64,000 nt of DNA from Hyalella azteca. Lineage: Eukaryota > Arthropoda > Malacostraca > Amphipoda > Hyalellidae. The stretch is taken from contig NW_025946074.1 in assembly GCF_000764305.2 (NCBI RefSeq), positions 653,164 through 717,163 of the forward strand. The letters run 5' to 3'. Positions 1 to 13,205 of the stretch are shown piece after piece (position 1 is the stretch's first letter; the number at the start of each line of letters is the position of its first letter). The notes under the pieces are model-generated. The model worked only from the letters and a program-made list of their open reading frames with translations. It searched no databases and was not told the origin of the DNA. A program made the position numbers and the translations under genes.

Positions 1-755
1 TGGGAAACTTACGTTCTAGGGGTAGTAGAGTTAGTTGATGTGCTCAACATTTAAGTGGATAGATTAAACATTAATGATGATCGGAAACAAATTAATTGTA
101 GTTTAGCGTGAAAGTGAAGAAACGTAACGCTTGCAAAATGGTGTATAAAACACACCTAAGGTAATCATGTATTAAATAACTACAAAGTCATTCAGCTAAG
201 GGCGGCAACTTAAAATTTCCATGTACGTACAAATTTTTTATCGCTTTTACCTGTGTGAAAGTGCAGGGTAGGCTATATAGAAGTTCGGACGATCAAATCC
301 TACAACAATTATAGTGTTGTGATCAAATCTAGGCTCTTATCTTTACTATGGTTCCGTTATACTTATGATGTAGTAAAGAATTTAATTCCATTCATAAGTT
401 CAGCATTAGTTAAAGTTCAGTTGCTCCCCAGAATTTTCGTTTTCCTTTTTCATTGAATGTGATTTAATTCTCGTATTCCCTATTAGAATTTTTAAACTCC
501 AACGCCATTCATTTCACTTCAGCTCAACCTACTTTACTACATAATTAAATATTATTGAGGACTCAGATCCTTTACAGGTAATGCATCCGACGTAGCGCAC
601 AAGCCTGATCCTACAAAGTTAATCTCTTTTTAAGATCAGCAAGTCCTTCAAGTTAAATTCTTAGTTAAACTCTTCTAATGTAAATATTGAAAAATTAATA
701 TTCTTGCAACAGTTGATTACCGTATTAATATAATAAATAGCACATATTGCAATGA
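1..755. other. AT-rich sequence without a recognised feature
   Basis: No long open frame, tandem repeat or recognisable RNA gene is seen here. The stretch ends where similarity to a LINE tail begins. Confidence 0.6.
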
Positions 756-1625
756 ATGTACGTGCAACGACAGAGTGATGATAAGTCGACAATGGAAAAA
801 GAATTAGATTTTAATGTCGACAGAGTTGAAATTTTATAAGCATATTGAAGCTCAAGTTAATAAAGCCAATTAACGACTTGGACTGATCAGACGCTCTTTC
901 GAGTTCCTAGATGCAGAAACAATGAAGCAGTTGTTTGTTGTTGTCGTGCGCCCGAACCTAGAGTTTGGAAACGTCGTGTGGTCATCAAATCTAGAAAAAG
1001 ACCAATTTAGTCGAGAGTGTTCAAAGACGTGCAACAAGGATAATTCCGGGATTAAAAAGCAAGCCTTATGAAGAACGATTAAAGATTATGAAGCTTCCAA
1101 GCCTCTGTTATCGACGTCTGCGTGGTGACCTCATTGAGGTATACAAGTATACTCATGGTTTAAACAAGGTCCCATCACTCCCAGGAGTCCTAGAATTTGA
1201 AACAAGAACCAACACCAGGGGCCACGGCTATAAACTAAAAAAAACTGCGTTGTAACACATCCATGCGACAACATTTCTTCTCGCTTCGCGTGAACATGGA
1301 ACAGCCTCCATGTGGAACAGCCTCCCTGGTAGCGTCGTTGACGCTCAGAGTATGAACGCCTTCAATTTTAGACTAGACGAAGCTATGCAGGAGCATATGT
1401 TCAGTCTTAAAATGCCTAGCAAATTACGGACCAGGCAATAAGTCCAGACGAAGCTATGCAGGAGCATATGTTCAGTCTTAAAATGCCTGGCATATTACGG
1501 ACCAGGCAATAAGTCCAGCAGCTATCTCAATCAATCGTCAGCTATGGAAAGATCGGGTTCCAAAGGCCGGATCCCTTGTGAATCAAGTCTCGAAAAGTAA
1601 AAGAATCGGCAATTCTATTCTATTC
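756..1625 (+). pseudogene. CR1-like LINE, 3' fragment of the reverse transcriptase ORF
   Basis: This is a decayed 3' end of a non-LTR retrotransposon. Translated in shifting frames it gives the segment after the polymerase core: a Leu-Gly-Leu-rich stretch, then VVRPNLEFGNVVW, an arginine-rich 'RIIPGL' helix, [13 protein letters not shown], and a tail with [12 protein letters not shown]. The same order occurs in better shape at 55.9-56.5 kb. Frameshifts and stops break it, so it makes no protein. The 3' end carries ATTCTATTCTATTCTATG, which resembles the short ATTCT-type tails of CR1 elements. The 5' part with the polymerase motifs is absent, as expected from 5' truncation at insertion. The clade name is inferred from motifs, not from an alignment. 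Confidence 0.75.
1375..1516 (+). repeat. Tandem duplication of 71 bp inside the LINE tail
   Basis: The LINE segment beginning AGACGAAGCTATGCAGGAGC occurs twice head to tail with a period of 71 bp and a few differences between copies. Other LINE copies in the window have it once, so the duplication belongs to this insertion. Confidence 0.85.
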
Positions 1626-3264
1626 TATGTGTGCAGCACAGTGGCCAGTGCAGCTTGATGATAGATGGGGATCGATCCTTTAAAATACTAATGATCCTAC
1701 TACCAAACTGACTCAACTTCAAGTCATACATGACTTGAATTCTCGTCCAGAACATTCGCTAACATGCACGTTAACTCACTGATCACTGAATAACGATGTC
1801 CAAAAGCAAATTTTTGATAGTTGTATAAATAAAGTCTAACTTTTAGTCTTCACTCTTCACCTCAGTGAAAGCCAAGTTTAATAAAGCTAATGCTACAAAT
1901 AATTTTCTTCTTTCATTCAGCATTGTTATCGTAGAAAATTTCATACGTAAACTAAATTATACTGGGATTCGTGTGCCGTATGTCAAAAGATTTACCTGAA
2001 TAATGCTGACTACAGAAACAAATTATTATCAATGAAAGAACTATTTTTTAATATCAGGCTAAAATTGTATCATTAAAACGAGATATTTCTCTGCATCTAT
2101 TGTAATTGGTCCCCCTTTTTGTTCGACTAGGGCCACAGTACTATCTATACACACTGTCTGACAGAAATGAAAATTTTAAACTGTGTTTTTTTTAATATAT
2201 TTTTTACTACAATCATAGACATTCCATGCGAAATCACCCATGCATTTCATCAAAATAAAAACATCATTTTGGTTCTCAGATTTTTTCCTGTAACTTGTAA
2301 GCTGTTGTGGGCTTGTGGCTAGGATGATAACATGAATACATTAAATAATGACACCATAACACCATAACATATTTTTGTACTCACCGTCATAGCAGGTTCA
2401 CACTCCGATGGGATCAGATTGTGAAAACTTTTTATTGTATAGGAGACAATCTATAGCCTTCTTAAGTCCTTTCCATCAGATCTACTTAAAGTAGCCTGGG
2501 TTGTTCACAACGCACCTCTGGGAGCAGTTATTTTTACTGGCAACAAATCTCGTCCACTAGTTTTACCGGCAAAGAAGCTTACACACAAGGCAAGAAGTAC
2601 GTCAGAATTTTCCCATCTATAGTCGATGCCGTGTGTCTTTAAAGACAGCAAAAAAGACTATTTATTTGGCAATGTCGATCTTCGGCTTTTTTATTTCATA
2701 AAACAACCACTACAATTTAATGAATAATTCCAGAAGCTTATTAATTTGCCACTCATTAGTGTATTATAACACTTTTCAAAAACGAGTCTTTTTTTGTTTC
2801 AAATTGATTGCAATGTAAGTTGAAATAAGTAAAAGTTAGAAACTTGTTCCGGGAAATACCATTCAACTTTGCGTTGAATATTTAATCCAATGGCAAATAT
2901 TATTAGAACTTACACAATAAACTTTCTGGAAACGTTTAAAAATTACTCTACAGTCTACACCAAGAACCATTTCTGTCTTCATGTTCATCCACTCACGCGG
3001 TAATAATGCTGGTCACGTCACGTAACCAGCTACTACAAGCCGTTCAATGGTGCCCCCATAACAAACTTGTTTATTGTATTAATCACTGCTCGCTACCCGC
3101 TATATTGTCCCCTGAAAGCAGCGAGTACTCCTCTACCAGATGCAAGTAGTCCCAAAATTACTGGCTGCTAATACTTGCCAGAACTAATAGCGGTTAAACT
3201 TGGCTCATTCACAGGCACCTTTACTTTCGGTACTATGCATTTTGATAAGAATTGCATTGATGAC
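1626..3264. other. Non-coding AT-rich sequence
   Basis: No gene, tandem repeat or LINE similarity was recognised. Only short chance open frames occur. Confidence 0.5.
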
Positions 3265-3269
3265 GATTT

Positions 3270-3297
3270 ATAGGTTAGGTTAGGCTAGGTTTGGGTC
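3270..3297 (+). repeat. Short TTAGG-type run
   Basis: The sequence TAGGTTAGGTTAGGCTAGGT is a short degenerate run of the arthropod telomere motif TTAGG, followed by TTTGGGTCTAAGG. Runs this short are common inside arthropod chromosomes, so it does not mark a chromosome end. Confidence 0.6.
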
Positions 3298-3310
3298 TAA
3301 GGTTTGGGGC

Positions 3311-4064
3311 TACATCCGACAAAAAGGTTGTCTAATAATTGTTATCGCAGGTTCATGGGAAATAAGATAATTTATAGAAGAATACAAATTAAAGTGAGGA
3401 GGGAAAGCAGTATTTCATTGCAAGAGAAGAAAGGAATGCTAATTTTGTGGATCGAAATATTAAAGAAGGGAAAAAGAAGAAGACCGTGGAGTGCTCACGC
3501 GATGGAACATCGATCAATATTGTTTGAGAAGCACCGTAACAGAAAGAAAAATATAAATATAATTAAAGAAAGGGCGACTATTTAAAAATCCTGACGAGAA
3601 TAGAAATACTTGAAAATGAATTATCGAACTATAAATTAATATATGGAATCGTTTGCAGAGTAAACAAAAAACATACAGGCAAAGTTGTAGAATGTTTCTG
3701 GAAACATATCCAATTGCGGTAAAGAATGTAAACGTGTGCAAAAAGTAAGCGTATAAATGTTGAGAAAGAAAATCACGTAAAAAAGATAGTGGAGGAATGT
3801 TGTGCAGAGTGAGGGCCATTCAGTGAGGGGTCGTTACCCTTATCTCCTCCCTCACGGGAAGTCAGGATAAAAGAAGACCATCGTTTTAGTTAAAATCCTC
3901 GTTTCCTTGTAAGCCGTTCCTTGGCAAATGGCGGGGAAACTTAAAAAACAATTATTTTTGAGAGAAATTTTCTAGTGAAAGCCATAGCGAGGCAAAATGA
4001 ATTTAAACTGGAAAATATAATAAAATAATAAAAATATAATAACATAAAAATATAATATAATATA
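3311..4064. other. No supported gene; chance ORFs only
   Basis: Frames of 93 codons on + and 101 codons on - overlap here. Both are Lys/Arg- or Phe/Leu-rich, as expected from purine-rich versus pyrimidine-rich DNA, and neither shows a motif. I treat them as chance. Confidence 0.5.
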
Positions 4065-4190
4065 ACTCAGTACTCACAGCAGTGAGTGACAGAGAGCGCA
4101 TTTTCACGTCGACGAAAATGTGAAGTCACGGACGGACGGACATGACGAGCATAATAGCGCCTTTTTTACCCTAAATGAGAAAATACGCTA
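4065..4190 (+). repeat. Dispersed hairpin-forming element, copy 1
   Basis: The copy runs from ACTCAGTACTCAC through GAGAGCGCATTTTC, a GGAC-rich core with ACGGACGGACGGACATGACG, then ATAGCGCC and AATGAGAAAATACGC. The two GCGCATTTTC-type blocks are inverted, so one strand can fold on itself. Related copies lie at 8292-8416 (same orientation) and at 21547-21706 and 25036-25170 (opposite orientation). It looks like a small non-autonomous foldback or MITE-type element. No target duplication was established. Confidence 0.7.
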
Positions 4191-6024
4191 AAAACTTTAC
4201 TTTATTCAGTGAATTAACTTTGGGATAACTAGACGAGAAAATATAAGATTATGTGCCGTTCTCCGCTGCTGGTGATACTAAAACTGATCTTCTGTCGACG
4301 CTTTGCAGCGCGCGGCTCGATTTTCGCAAAATTAAACATTATGAATAATTGGCTCATCAAAGTTTAATAATTGCCAATTTTATTTTTGAAATAAATTAAT
4401 ATTATTTACAAATATTGCCAGCTCCGACTGCATTGAAAAAAAAATCAAGATAAGCAGCCACACATAGTCTGCTATGTACTACGTCTTCCGAACAACCATA
4501 TTGATGAAACTAAACAAAATCAGCAACCGTTTCAACATTTTATTGTAGTAAAACAAGTGCGCAATAACGCCTTAACACCGGCATTCAACGTGGTAAAAAC
4601 AACTCTTTTCAATTTTATTTCATAGAATTCCTGCCTGGCTCTTTCACCATTATTCACAAATACAAATTCAGCAACGCATTTGTCGACGCTTTCTACAGTG
4701 ATCAGAATTCTGAATCAGGGGCAGTCGGAGTAACGCTTGTGTCTCGGGAAGAGATGTGCGAGCCAGAGGCTTCTGAAAATTATCAAGCAGTTAACCCCTT
4801 CCCCATGCATCAATACACATTTTACCCTTCAATTAGTCATAATGTTGCCGGAAACTTATAAAACATGAACAATAAACGGTATTCTTTCCATTCATTTAAA
4901 ATGGTATTCATCACATCCAGTCATTTATTTAGACTAATCTAACTCTTATCCAACGTACCAGAATAAGCATGTTACCCTTCAAATACGTTATACACAGCGC
5001 TATGCATGACTGAATTAGACACTAAAAGTATTCTCACAGTCTCACACCTCCCATTGCCCCGAAAAATAAATAAATTACCCCATGTTGATAATTTTCCCCG
5101 ATTTTGAGAACCGGTGTTGCCATAAAACGAACCATTTGTCAGCCATAAGATTTATTGCGGTGTGCGGCCGTTCAATTTCGACGCGAGGCGCCCGTGGACA
5201 TCTTAATGATGGCGACTACAGGTGGTCTCAAGCGGGGACTGTGACGAATGTCGCCAGCCTTATTGCGGCGACTTTGCCCTGAGAAATTTGCATTTGGCTG
5301 GCTATGTAGATTTGGCTATGTTTTTTTTTTATTGAATTTGTAACTTTTTTAACTTTTTTGCAGGTTCTTTAGAAATTTAATATATCTTTCCAGTTGTTTA
5401 GCGAATTTTTAAATTTAGATCTGCTTATTTTCAATTATGATCAGGGAATAGATATATTCCTATGCACTAGAATAAGAAGCATGACGGCCGGAAAAATTTT
5501 AGTGTTAAAATGAAACATTCAAACTTGCTGTTAATCGTGGTCCATTTTACACTTGCATGTAAATTGCTAATCATTATTACGATTCGCGATAATCTTGTTC
5601 TTTCTCTAGCAACTTCACAAGGAAATTATCAACAATTTCATTCAGTTGCTCTCTTGAATTTTTTCAAAATTTGAACTAATTTCCCAATTCCTTCTTCATC
5701 TTCTTTCTCTTCCGAGTAACATTCCCATCGCATTGAGGAATCCACGGAAAAAATAGCAGGCAAATGCCTCCCTCGCCGCCATAATTGAAGCCAGGATTAT
5801 TCAAATGTTCTTTTGTGGCGGCGTCTTTTGTTGGGACCTTATCAGCTGCACCAGCTAACTGATCTGCCGTCAAGTGTCAGCTGCACCAGCTGACTAATTA
5901 GTAATATATCACTCTTATCGCTATGTGGACAATATATCACACATTCCTCTGAGTGCAGAGGCCACAAATCCCACAGAGAAGTCGGTGCTCCACAATAGCC
6001 AAGCTCCCCCAGGGAGGTCGTATT
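4191..6024. other. No recognised gene
   Basis: Mixed AT-rich DNA. Short frames near 5082-5282 and 5676-5873 have no motif or supporting context. Confidence 0.5.
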
Positions 6025-6094
6025 GGTCCGGTGATGGCGGCCTCGATAATATCGCGTGTGGTCCGGTGATGGCGGCCTCGATAATAGCGCGTGT
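6025..6094 (+). repeat. 35-bp tandem duplication
   Basis: GGTCCGGTGATGGCGGCCTC followed by GATAATA occurs twice with a 35-bp period. The overlapping frames on both strands at 5842-6211 are chance products of this more GC-rich patch. Confidence 0.85.
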
Positions 6095-8291
6095 GGTGGG
6101 CAGTTGTGTGTTCCTGGCCGCCATTGCACACCCGCTCACAAAGACAGCGTCGTACCAGCAAAAATTATCGACTTTTTCGCGTGGAAACCGCAGATGAGAG
6201 GCTTGACTCACTCACAAGAATGAGTGTGTCAGTGGTATTTCCTTGGGCGAGTTAAGCGCTCACAGGTCGGATAATGCATTTTGTCGAGGCGCTTTTATTT
6301 TAGGAAGTTGTTCATAGGGATGAATAATTAACATAGTTACTGAATTGAATCATGAAACTTGAATATGTCGGTGTTGCGCAGTCATAGGCGCTAGTTGTGC
6401 TACAGTCAAGTGTATCATTCTGACTCACATAATGTTTTTAGCGTTTGCGATGCTCAAACGTTACGTCGCCATTTAAATCGAAAATATTAATATAATTTCA
6501 AGTAAGCCATCCCCATATAATAGATTTACATTTTATCCAAACGATTCACACGCCTATTACCAAGTCTTACGAAAATACTATGAATATGAGCATTAAGTTC
6601 AGGAATAAAAGCACTAGCATTATGCTACGTACGTTCCCCAGACGATTTAACAATACTCGGTTAGGTGGAAGGATGCAAGCCACATTTCCATGGATTACAG
6701 ACGTAGTTACAATTGACTTACTCCGTAGGAAATGAAAAGAACATCCATTGTGGATCTGCCCCGTATAATTTCCTGCGTGCAAAAGTTCGGATGGCCCACG
6801 CGAGTTGATAAGAAACTGGCAAGCGTTCTTCATCAACAGACGTACGAGTGATGATCATGCTAGAATAACGACTAGCAATACGTATACGATGGGTACGTGT
6901 TAATACATTAAATAAGTATTCAGAGGCACTATAAATTGATACACGACTTGCATGATAAGCTTGTTCGTGATAAATTGGTCCGTTTAGCAGGCAATCTTGA
7001 GTATAAAATAAGGGCTATAATATTCGATGAAACTACACAAGGTTCACGAGAAAGTACCTTATTGTTACAGTATAAATATCAACTATATAACTAGTGCAGA
7101 AAATTCATGTCTTCAGTGCGTACGAGACATCATCCGCTGCATTGAATATCAGTTTTAATTTCAATACCTCACTGAGATGAACTTTCCGTTGAGTACAAAG
7201 TGTTTTCATAAGCAATAATATTTATTTATGATCCAATTACATGAGCACCGCTTTTATGATATCGTTCAAAGCAGTAAATATCATTATTGCAATGATAATT
7301 ACCTTGAAGAAAATAATGACTCTCACTTGCGTTGCCATGACAACCTCAGATGAGACGGGGAGGGTTGAGTCATGCACGGCGGTCCTCGTTGCTGAGGGCA
7401 GGTCAGTCGGTGTCAGGCCGTCAGCGAGGTAGCATCGTGCGCTAGTTTGTTCCGGGACCTGGTGACTGGAGGTCGTTGTACTCGCGGTGATATTTTGTAA
7501 GGTCATAGGGGTTGTTCAAACAAAAACACTTCTGTGCGAGGTTCATTTCATAAACTGGAATTTTTGGAAAAATTGAATGAAGATGTTTACATGGAAAGCT
7601 TCTCTTAGTGGATGATGTTAATTTATTGAACAGTTTTTGAAAATTTTTAGTCAAGTTATTGTAGAATAGACCGGAAGCTCTCTTTCTTTGGGCGCCTGCA
7701 TACGCAAGAATTTCTTTTATAAATCAAACTTTTTGATTTAATAAAAAAATCTACTGAATTCTACTTTGAAAACATCTTATTTTTTTACAATACGTCTGAA
7801 GACAAAGTATTTTCCACAACAAAGACTGCTTATAAACTTGTGCTTGGAGTAAATTTAATGGAAGAATTTTCATTTTGAGAAGAAAATTTAAAAAGCAAAA
7901 CCGGGTTTTGTGAGGCACAGGCAAACCTCTTCACCCGCACCCAAAAAATCCAACAACGGAAGCCTGAGGGACTGCGACCGAACGGCGGACAAATCGGCAA
8001 AAAACGGCTCTACTGGAGATGGATTGGGAGAACCTGGACTTGCAGTGGCTGAGTGGTGAGTCAGCTCAATGTTCAGCTTAACGCATTAATCATATTCATT
8101 TCCAAAATTGTCGAGATAAATTGCTCATTGCTTCATACCACAATTTTCTCAATATTAGAGGCTCCATTGTTCTGCCATTATCTAGCCGATTAGATAATTA
8201 ATAAATGCAAGGTAAACTTGTTACGTTATCGGAAACCATTTCTATCCTCATCAAAGTTCAGTATTCCTTATGTATAAAAAATCAGATCAGT
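6095..8291. other. No recognised gene
   Basis: AT-rich DNA with a more GC-rich patch at 7340-7500. Frames on both strands in that patch (for example the - strand frame 7237-7506 with a hydrophobic C-terminus) have no recognisable domain or splice context. Confidence 0.45.
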
Positions 8292-8416
8292 AAACTCACT
8301 GCAATGAGTGACAGAGAGCGCATTTTCTCGTCCGTCCATGAAGTCACGGACAGACAGACGGACGGACGGACATGACGAGCACAATAGCGCCTTCTTTCCA
8401 TAAATGAGAATATGCC
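8292..8416 (+). repeat. Dispersed hairpin-forming element, copy 2
   Basis: Same arrangement as the copy at 4065: CTCACTGCAATGAGTGACAG, GAGAGCGCATTTTCTCG, a GGAC-rich core ending GGACATGACGAGCACAATAG, then CGCC and AATGAGAATATGC. Confidence 0.75.
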
Positions 8417-9640
8417 CAAAAATACCATTTCCTATTAATTTTTGAGTCTTAGTGTTTCATATTAACAAGTCGCTAACTTCAACGAAAATGTTTTACCTTT
8501 CTCTGTAGCGTCATCTTTTAATTTTCTTCTTATTACTGTTCAGATTTGTTTACTTTTAATTAAATCAGATTATTGGTCGTTGTTTCAATATGCAGACAGA
8601 GCCTGCCCTGGAAAAGCTGGAGACAAACGTGACATCGTTCATAAATATTTATATAAACGTCATTTGTAAAATTGAAAACGACTCTTGAAGTACGAAACAA
8701 AACTCGATGGATCTCCCCATACAAATCTATACGGAAGCTTTATCTGCAGGCAGCTCAATTTTCTAAAAAATTTCATACGTACTGTATATACTGTAGATCG
8801 ATAACTTTGATCGAATTTGCACATATCTTTCATAGCGAATCAAAATCTCTTATCTCACTCCCCACTCATGCAGGTTTCTTTCTAAATTCTCAGTAGAAAT
8901 AACCAGGCCACTTAGCGAGGACGGCCCTCGTAAACGCCCTCCCTAAAAATTATCCGTTAAAACTTTAAGGCAGATGAGGGTAACAGAGCTTGCTGAAATG
9001 TGGCAGGTTTAGCCGGAGTCTGGGGTGATGGCTCGTCTAAACAACGCTTTATATGGTGTGATGTGCAGAAAAATATGGTTTTGTTGTCGCAACTTCGAAA
9101 CTTTGCATTTTCTGACCCATTTTCTGTTGGTAACTTTGCTAAAAATTCCTATTGAAAAAACTAATTGGATCACCAGTTGTAATAGTTTGGCATTATTTAT
9201 TAATTATCTTTGCTTCCATTGTCCATAGCAACATTAACAGATGTCGCTATTCAGTAATAAAGTTGGTTTTGTTAGCGGAAATATCATTTTATGCCAGATT
9301 TATAGCAGACACTTGGCCGTTCAGGGAAGCGTGATGGAAGCTGATTGCTCTCCCGCTCGTCCTTTGAGCTTCTTCTAGGATCATCAGGACAGCGGCCCTC
9401 GGGACTGACCAGGCCATTGTTGGGTCGTCCTTTACAAGACAGGACTTGACGCCTTGATTTGCTGTCAGGAATAACTGGACGAGTTCAAATCAGGCGTCTC
9501 CTATTGTCCTGATGATTACACGTTCTTTTCTTTGTGATCTTTGTCTTGATGTGTCAACCAACGTGAAGAACTGCACGCAACTGTCAGCTTATTTAACATG
9601 TACAGCTCGATCAGGACAGAACTGCTGCGCATCGTCATTA
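8417..9640. other. No recognised gene
   Basis: Short frames at 8672-8896 and 9025-9334 show no motif. A small inverted repeat (ATCATCAGGAC near 9380 and GTCCTGATGAT near 9507) encloses about 115 bp. Confidence 0.5.
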
Positions 9641-9644
9641 TCGT

Positions 9645-10226
9645 CCAGTGAAGTGCACTTTGACAGCCAGTGCAATGCACATTGTCATCCAGTGCAGCGC
9701 ATTTTGCCAGCCATGGAGTGCAGAGCACATTGCTGACCCCTACAGTGCACCTTGCCCCCACTATAATGCCTATTGTCAACCACTACAGTGCACATTGTCA
9801 GGCACTACAGTGCACAGTGCCGCCCCCACAGCGCACATTTCCATAGAATGCAGCGCACATTTCCATAGAGTGCAGCGCACATTTCCATAGAGTGCAGCGC
9901 ACATTTCCACAGAGTGCAGCGCACATTTCCATAGAGTGCAGCGCACATTTCCATAGAGTGCAGCGCTCATTTCTATAGAGTGCAGCGCACATTTCTATAG
10001 AGTGCAGCGCACATTTCTATAGAGTGCAGCGCTCATTTCCACAGAGTGCAGCGCACATTTCCATAGAGTGCAGCGCACATTTCTATAGAGTGCAGCGCTC
10101 ATTTTTACAGAGTGCAGCGAACATTTCCACAGAGTGCAGTGCACATTTCCACAGAGTGCAGCGCACATTTCCGTAGAGTGTAGCGCGCATTTCCACAGAG
10201 TGCAGCGCACATTTCTATAGAGTGCA
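9645..10226 (+). repeat. 22-bp minisatellite
   Basis: A 22-bp unit (CACATTTCCATAGAGTGCAG plus CG) is repeated about 18 times from 9831, and is preceded by a degenerate zone from 9645 with related GTGCA-rich units. Because 22 is not a multiple of three, all three frames cycle through the same peptide (Cys-Ala-Leu-rich). This explains the overlapping open frames on the - strand. They are not genes. Confidence 0.95.
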
Positions 10227-11493
10227 TTGAAAAAATCGATCTGGCGGTGACTGGACGCCGCCCCTGCACCGAGAGAAGGGTCCTGCAGAGGGAAGTCAGC
10301 GAGGACAGCGAGCGCTAATGGGGCGTACGAGGCGTCCTCTCCTCCTCCTCCATATCTCAGAGTTAACTAGCGCCTCAACCTCGCATTTTTGCTCAAATAT
10401 TGATCCTTCCACGTCAGCTTCTACGAGGACAAAAACAGTCAGGATGGATTCCCTGAAAATTAAGAGAATAAATAATTCGTTATTAAGTTTTCATCGACAA
10501 TTATTTTATGCCGTCGATTCACGTGATAAATTTTACATATCTCATTATAATTGGTTCCTAAGCCCAATATTCAACCAAATTTAGGAAGCTATCTGCGTTG
10601 AAACAAGTATTAAGATTAAATTTAAGCTAATATCAGACGAAAAAACGGGCAATTTGTTCGTATAAATAAAAAAACTAAACCAAGTCTCTACTGACAGAAA
10701 TCTTTGACATCATGATTTCCCCAAGAATATCCCCTCAACAAAGAGAGAAATATTCAGACATTCATTGGCTCCTAATTAAGTGGAGAGCAGCCCTCTCTTT
10801 AACGGTGATTTTACGACGCTCTGGTGGGCAGTTGGTGACGCAGCCAATTAAGTTAAATGGATGCTCGATGCCGCCGAGTTAGCGATTTGCGATCTTATTC
10901 CCTCCCTGGGCCGTATTATATCGGGAACAAAGAACCTAGTTTGAGAATACAATTCACAATATTCAGAGAGAATATTGCTACAATGCTAGGGACGCACCCA
11001 ACAAAATAAATAAAGCCATCTTCATCCCTGCATTGTTCAGCCATGTGATCGAATAGGTTCTTCCGTAGCCAGTGATAAGACAGTTTCTTTGGTGTCTTTA
11101 TTACAAACTAAAAACATGGATAAGCACTGAATTCGTATGGCACTATAAATAAACCTTCCAGGACAAACACGGGATCGAGACTTCATCCTTTACAACAATA
11201 CAGTGACTCATGCTGCATTCATTGTCTGCAGTAAGCTATACATGGAGACGACTAGTCGTGACCGACTTCTTCCAGCTATGGACTTGAAGTGCATGAAGGC
11301 TTTTCATCGTCAGAAAGAATATTATTACAATGCACTGCCTTATACACGTATTTTTTCACTTATCTCTGGAGATGAAACTTATTGATTATGACTTGGTCTT
11401 ATGCTAAAGCTTCGTTTTGAAGACGTGCAGTACATAAGCTAAGCGAAAAATTAAGAGCGAAATAGAAAGTCGCAGGCAAACTATGCCAGAACG
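10227..11493. other. No recognised gene
   Basis: A moderately GC-rich patch at 10240-10460 is followed by AT-rich DNA. The + frame at 10318-10584 has no motif. Confidence 0.45.
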
Positions 11494-11705
11494 GTGAAGC
11501 TAACTACCAAGGCACAGTAGGTAGTCGACAACACTAGGTGAACTAATGGTGAAACTAACTGTTAGACGACAATGAGTAGTCGCAGGCATTAGATGAAATA
11601 ATAGTGAAACCAACAGTAAGATAACAGTGGGTTATCGAAGCAATTAGATGAGCGAATGGTGAAACTAACGACTAGATAACAGTGGGTAGTAGCAGGCAGC
11701 AGATA
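11494..11705 (+). repeat. 55-bp tandem repeat, about four copies
   Basis: Units begin GTGAAACTAAC and contain ACAGTGGGTAGT and GCAGGCA. The starts are 55 bp apart near 11494, 11549, 11604 and 11659. The copies have diverged noticeably, so the array is old. Confidence 0.8.
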
Positions 11706-11876
11706 TTCTCACAAATTAGGAAATTCGAGATTGCGTTCACCATTTCGCGATCATTCGACTTGGAACAGGAATTATTTCAATCTGGTATCTACACTGTGAG
11801 TAAAAATGTATTTCATATAATAATTTTTCAGCTATTTCTCTCTTTCAACGTTCAACGTGGCTTCAAATAAGGTGTA

Positions 11877-11904
11877 TTCTTAACATAACATAACATAACA
11901 TAAT
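11877..11904 (+). repeat. ACATA microsatellite
   Basis: Five tandem ACATA units directly precede a LINE ORF1 fragment on the opposite strand. Confidence 0.85.
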
Positions 11905-11989
11905 GATGTCGGCGCTGAAATGTAGGCCTGATGTGGCCTGTCGCCGATTCTTTTCCTTTTCGTGCCTTGTTCATAGATCTAAACTCGTA

Positions 11990-12175
11990 TCATTAATCCT
12001 TCGAGCGTAGCCTCTTGCAAGATATAACATCAATCGATGTGTTGAGTACCTTGCTGCAACAGTCGACAACAAAGGCCGTGTCATCCATCACTCGGTCCTT
12101 CGCATCAGATGCGTTACTTTCAGGAATCCCAAACCAGACCAGGTTGGCCTTCCTACGTTCTCTGTCTTTCACATA
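11990..12175 (-). pseudogene. LINE ORF1 fragment
   Basis: The - strand reads RKANLVWFGIPESNASDAKD, then a run with VMDDTAFVVDCCSKVL and CKRLRSKD. This matches in order the ORF1 segment of the longer relic at 46.79-46.96 kb (NIVGFGVHES, KDRVMAHTAF, RKRLRSKD). It is the 'nucleic-acid-binding' middle of a CR1-type ORF1. Both ends are missing, and the upstream residues in the same frame are unrelated AT-rich sequence. It is a dead fragment. Confidence 0.7.
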
Positions 12176-12997
12176 TAAAGAATAATAGCAAATAAACTCA
12201 TAAAAATATGGATGATGGCTTAAATAGAACATTTATCTCCAGTTTTGATTATCGAATTTTAGATAGATCGAAATATTGTTCAAATATCTAACTATCAAGT
12301 CACACTATCGCATGTTCAATGACTGCATGAAAGTATTCCAGCACTATAACCTCTTCACAAGCTACATCTGGCTAGCGACACGACATATCGGAACTGAAGG
12401 AGCCTGTCGCAAATGCACTTGACAAGCAGTAAGCCGGCGTGTCAGGCTTAAAAGATCAGTGACATACGCCAATTACAAGCGGATTAACAGAGATCGAGAT
12501 CTCTTCACTGTGCACATTCATTAGAATATTCATACCCTGATGTAGATGACTAGAAATCCAACGAAAAATCGAACGATATGAGACTGAGACCAGTTCCGAA
12601 ATTTTTTTTTATGATTTTGCCAGAAGTTCACAATTGTAGACAAAGTTGGAGATAAGTCAAGTCTTGAAAAAGTTTCAAACGCCGCACAAATTCCTAATTA
12701 TTTACATTATGGACGTATTTCAGAGCATAAATCCGGAAGCCTAAATACCCATGTTACTTTACTATGAAACAAATAAATCTTACGTACTTTATTTAAAGCA
12801 AAGAAAATTTCGACAATACGATCCATTATATTGCTTTGTTGTTTTCTCGCTGTTCAACAATACACATCTTCTTTGTTATAATACATTAAACAAAAGATGA
12901 AGTGCGAACATATGTATTAGCTCATCATCTCAGGAAGGTGCGTGACCAAGCCCTTAGAAACGCACTGCATGAACGATCGTCAATGTATCAAAGACAA
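12176..12997. other. No recognised gene
   Basis: AT-rich DNA without repeats or motifs. Confidence 0.5.
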
Positions 12998-13205
12998 AAT
13001 GTTAACCCTTTGTATTGCAGTCCACCACAACTACGACAAAATTTACCGTCATTAGACAAGGAGTCAATCCTTTGTAGTGCAGTCTACCACAACTACAACA
13101 AAATTTACCGTCATTAGACAAAGAGTTAATCCGCTGTAGTGCAGTCTACCACAACTACAACGAAAGTTACCGTCATTATACACAGGGTTAATCTTTTGCA
13201 TTACT
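12998..13205 (+). repeat. 62-bp tandem repeat, about three copies
   Basis: TCTACCACAACTACAACAAA recurs near 13021, 13083 and 13145 with a 62-bp period, followed each time by TTACCGTCATTA. Confidence 0.9.

Noticed and set aside
3270..3297. Telomere
   Set aside because: Only a few degenerate TTAGG units; short internal runs are common.
5842..6211. Four overlapping ORFs on both strands
   Set aside because: They overlap each other across a small GC-rich duplication; none has a motif.
9776..10210. Cys/Ala/Leu-rich ORFs on the - strand
   Set aside because: Product of the 22-bp minisatellite.
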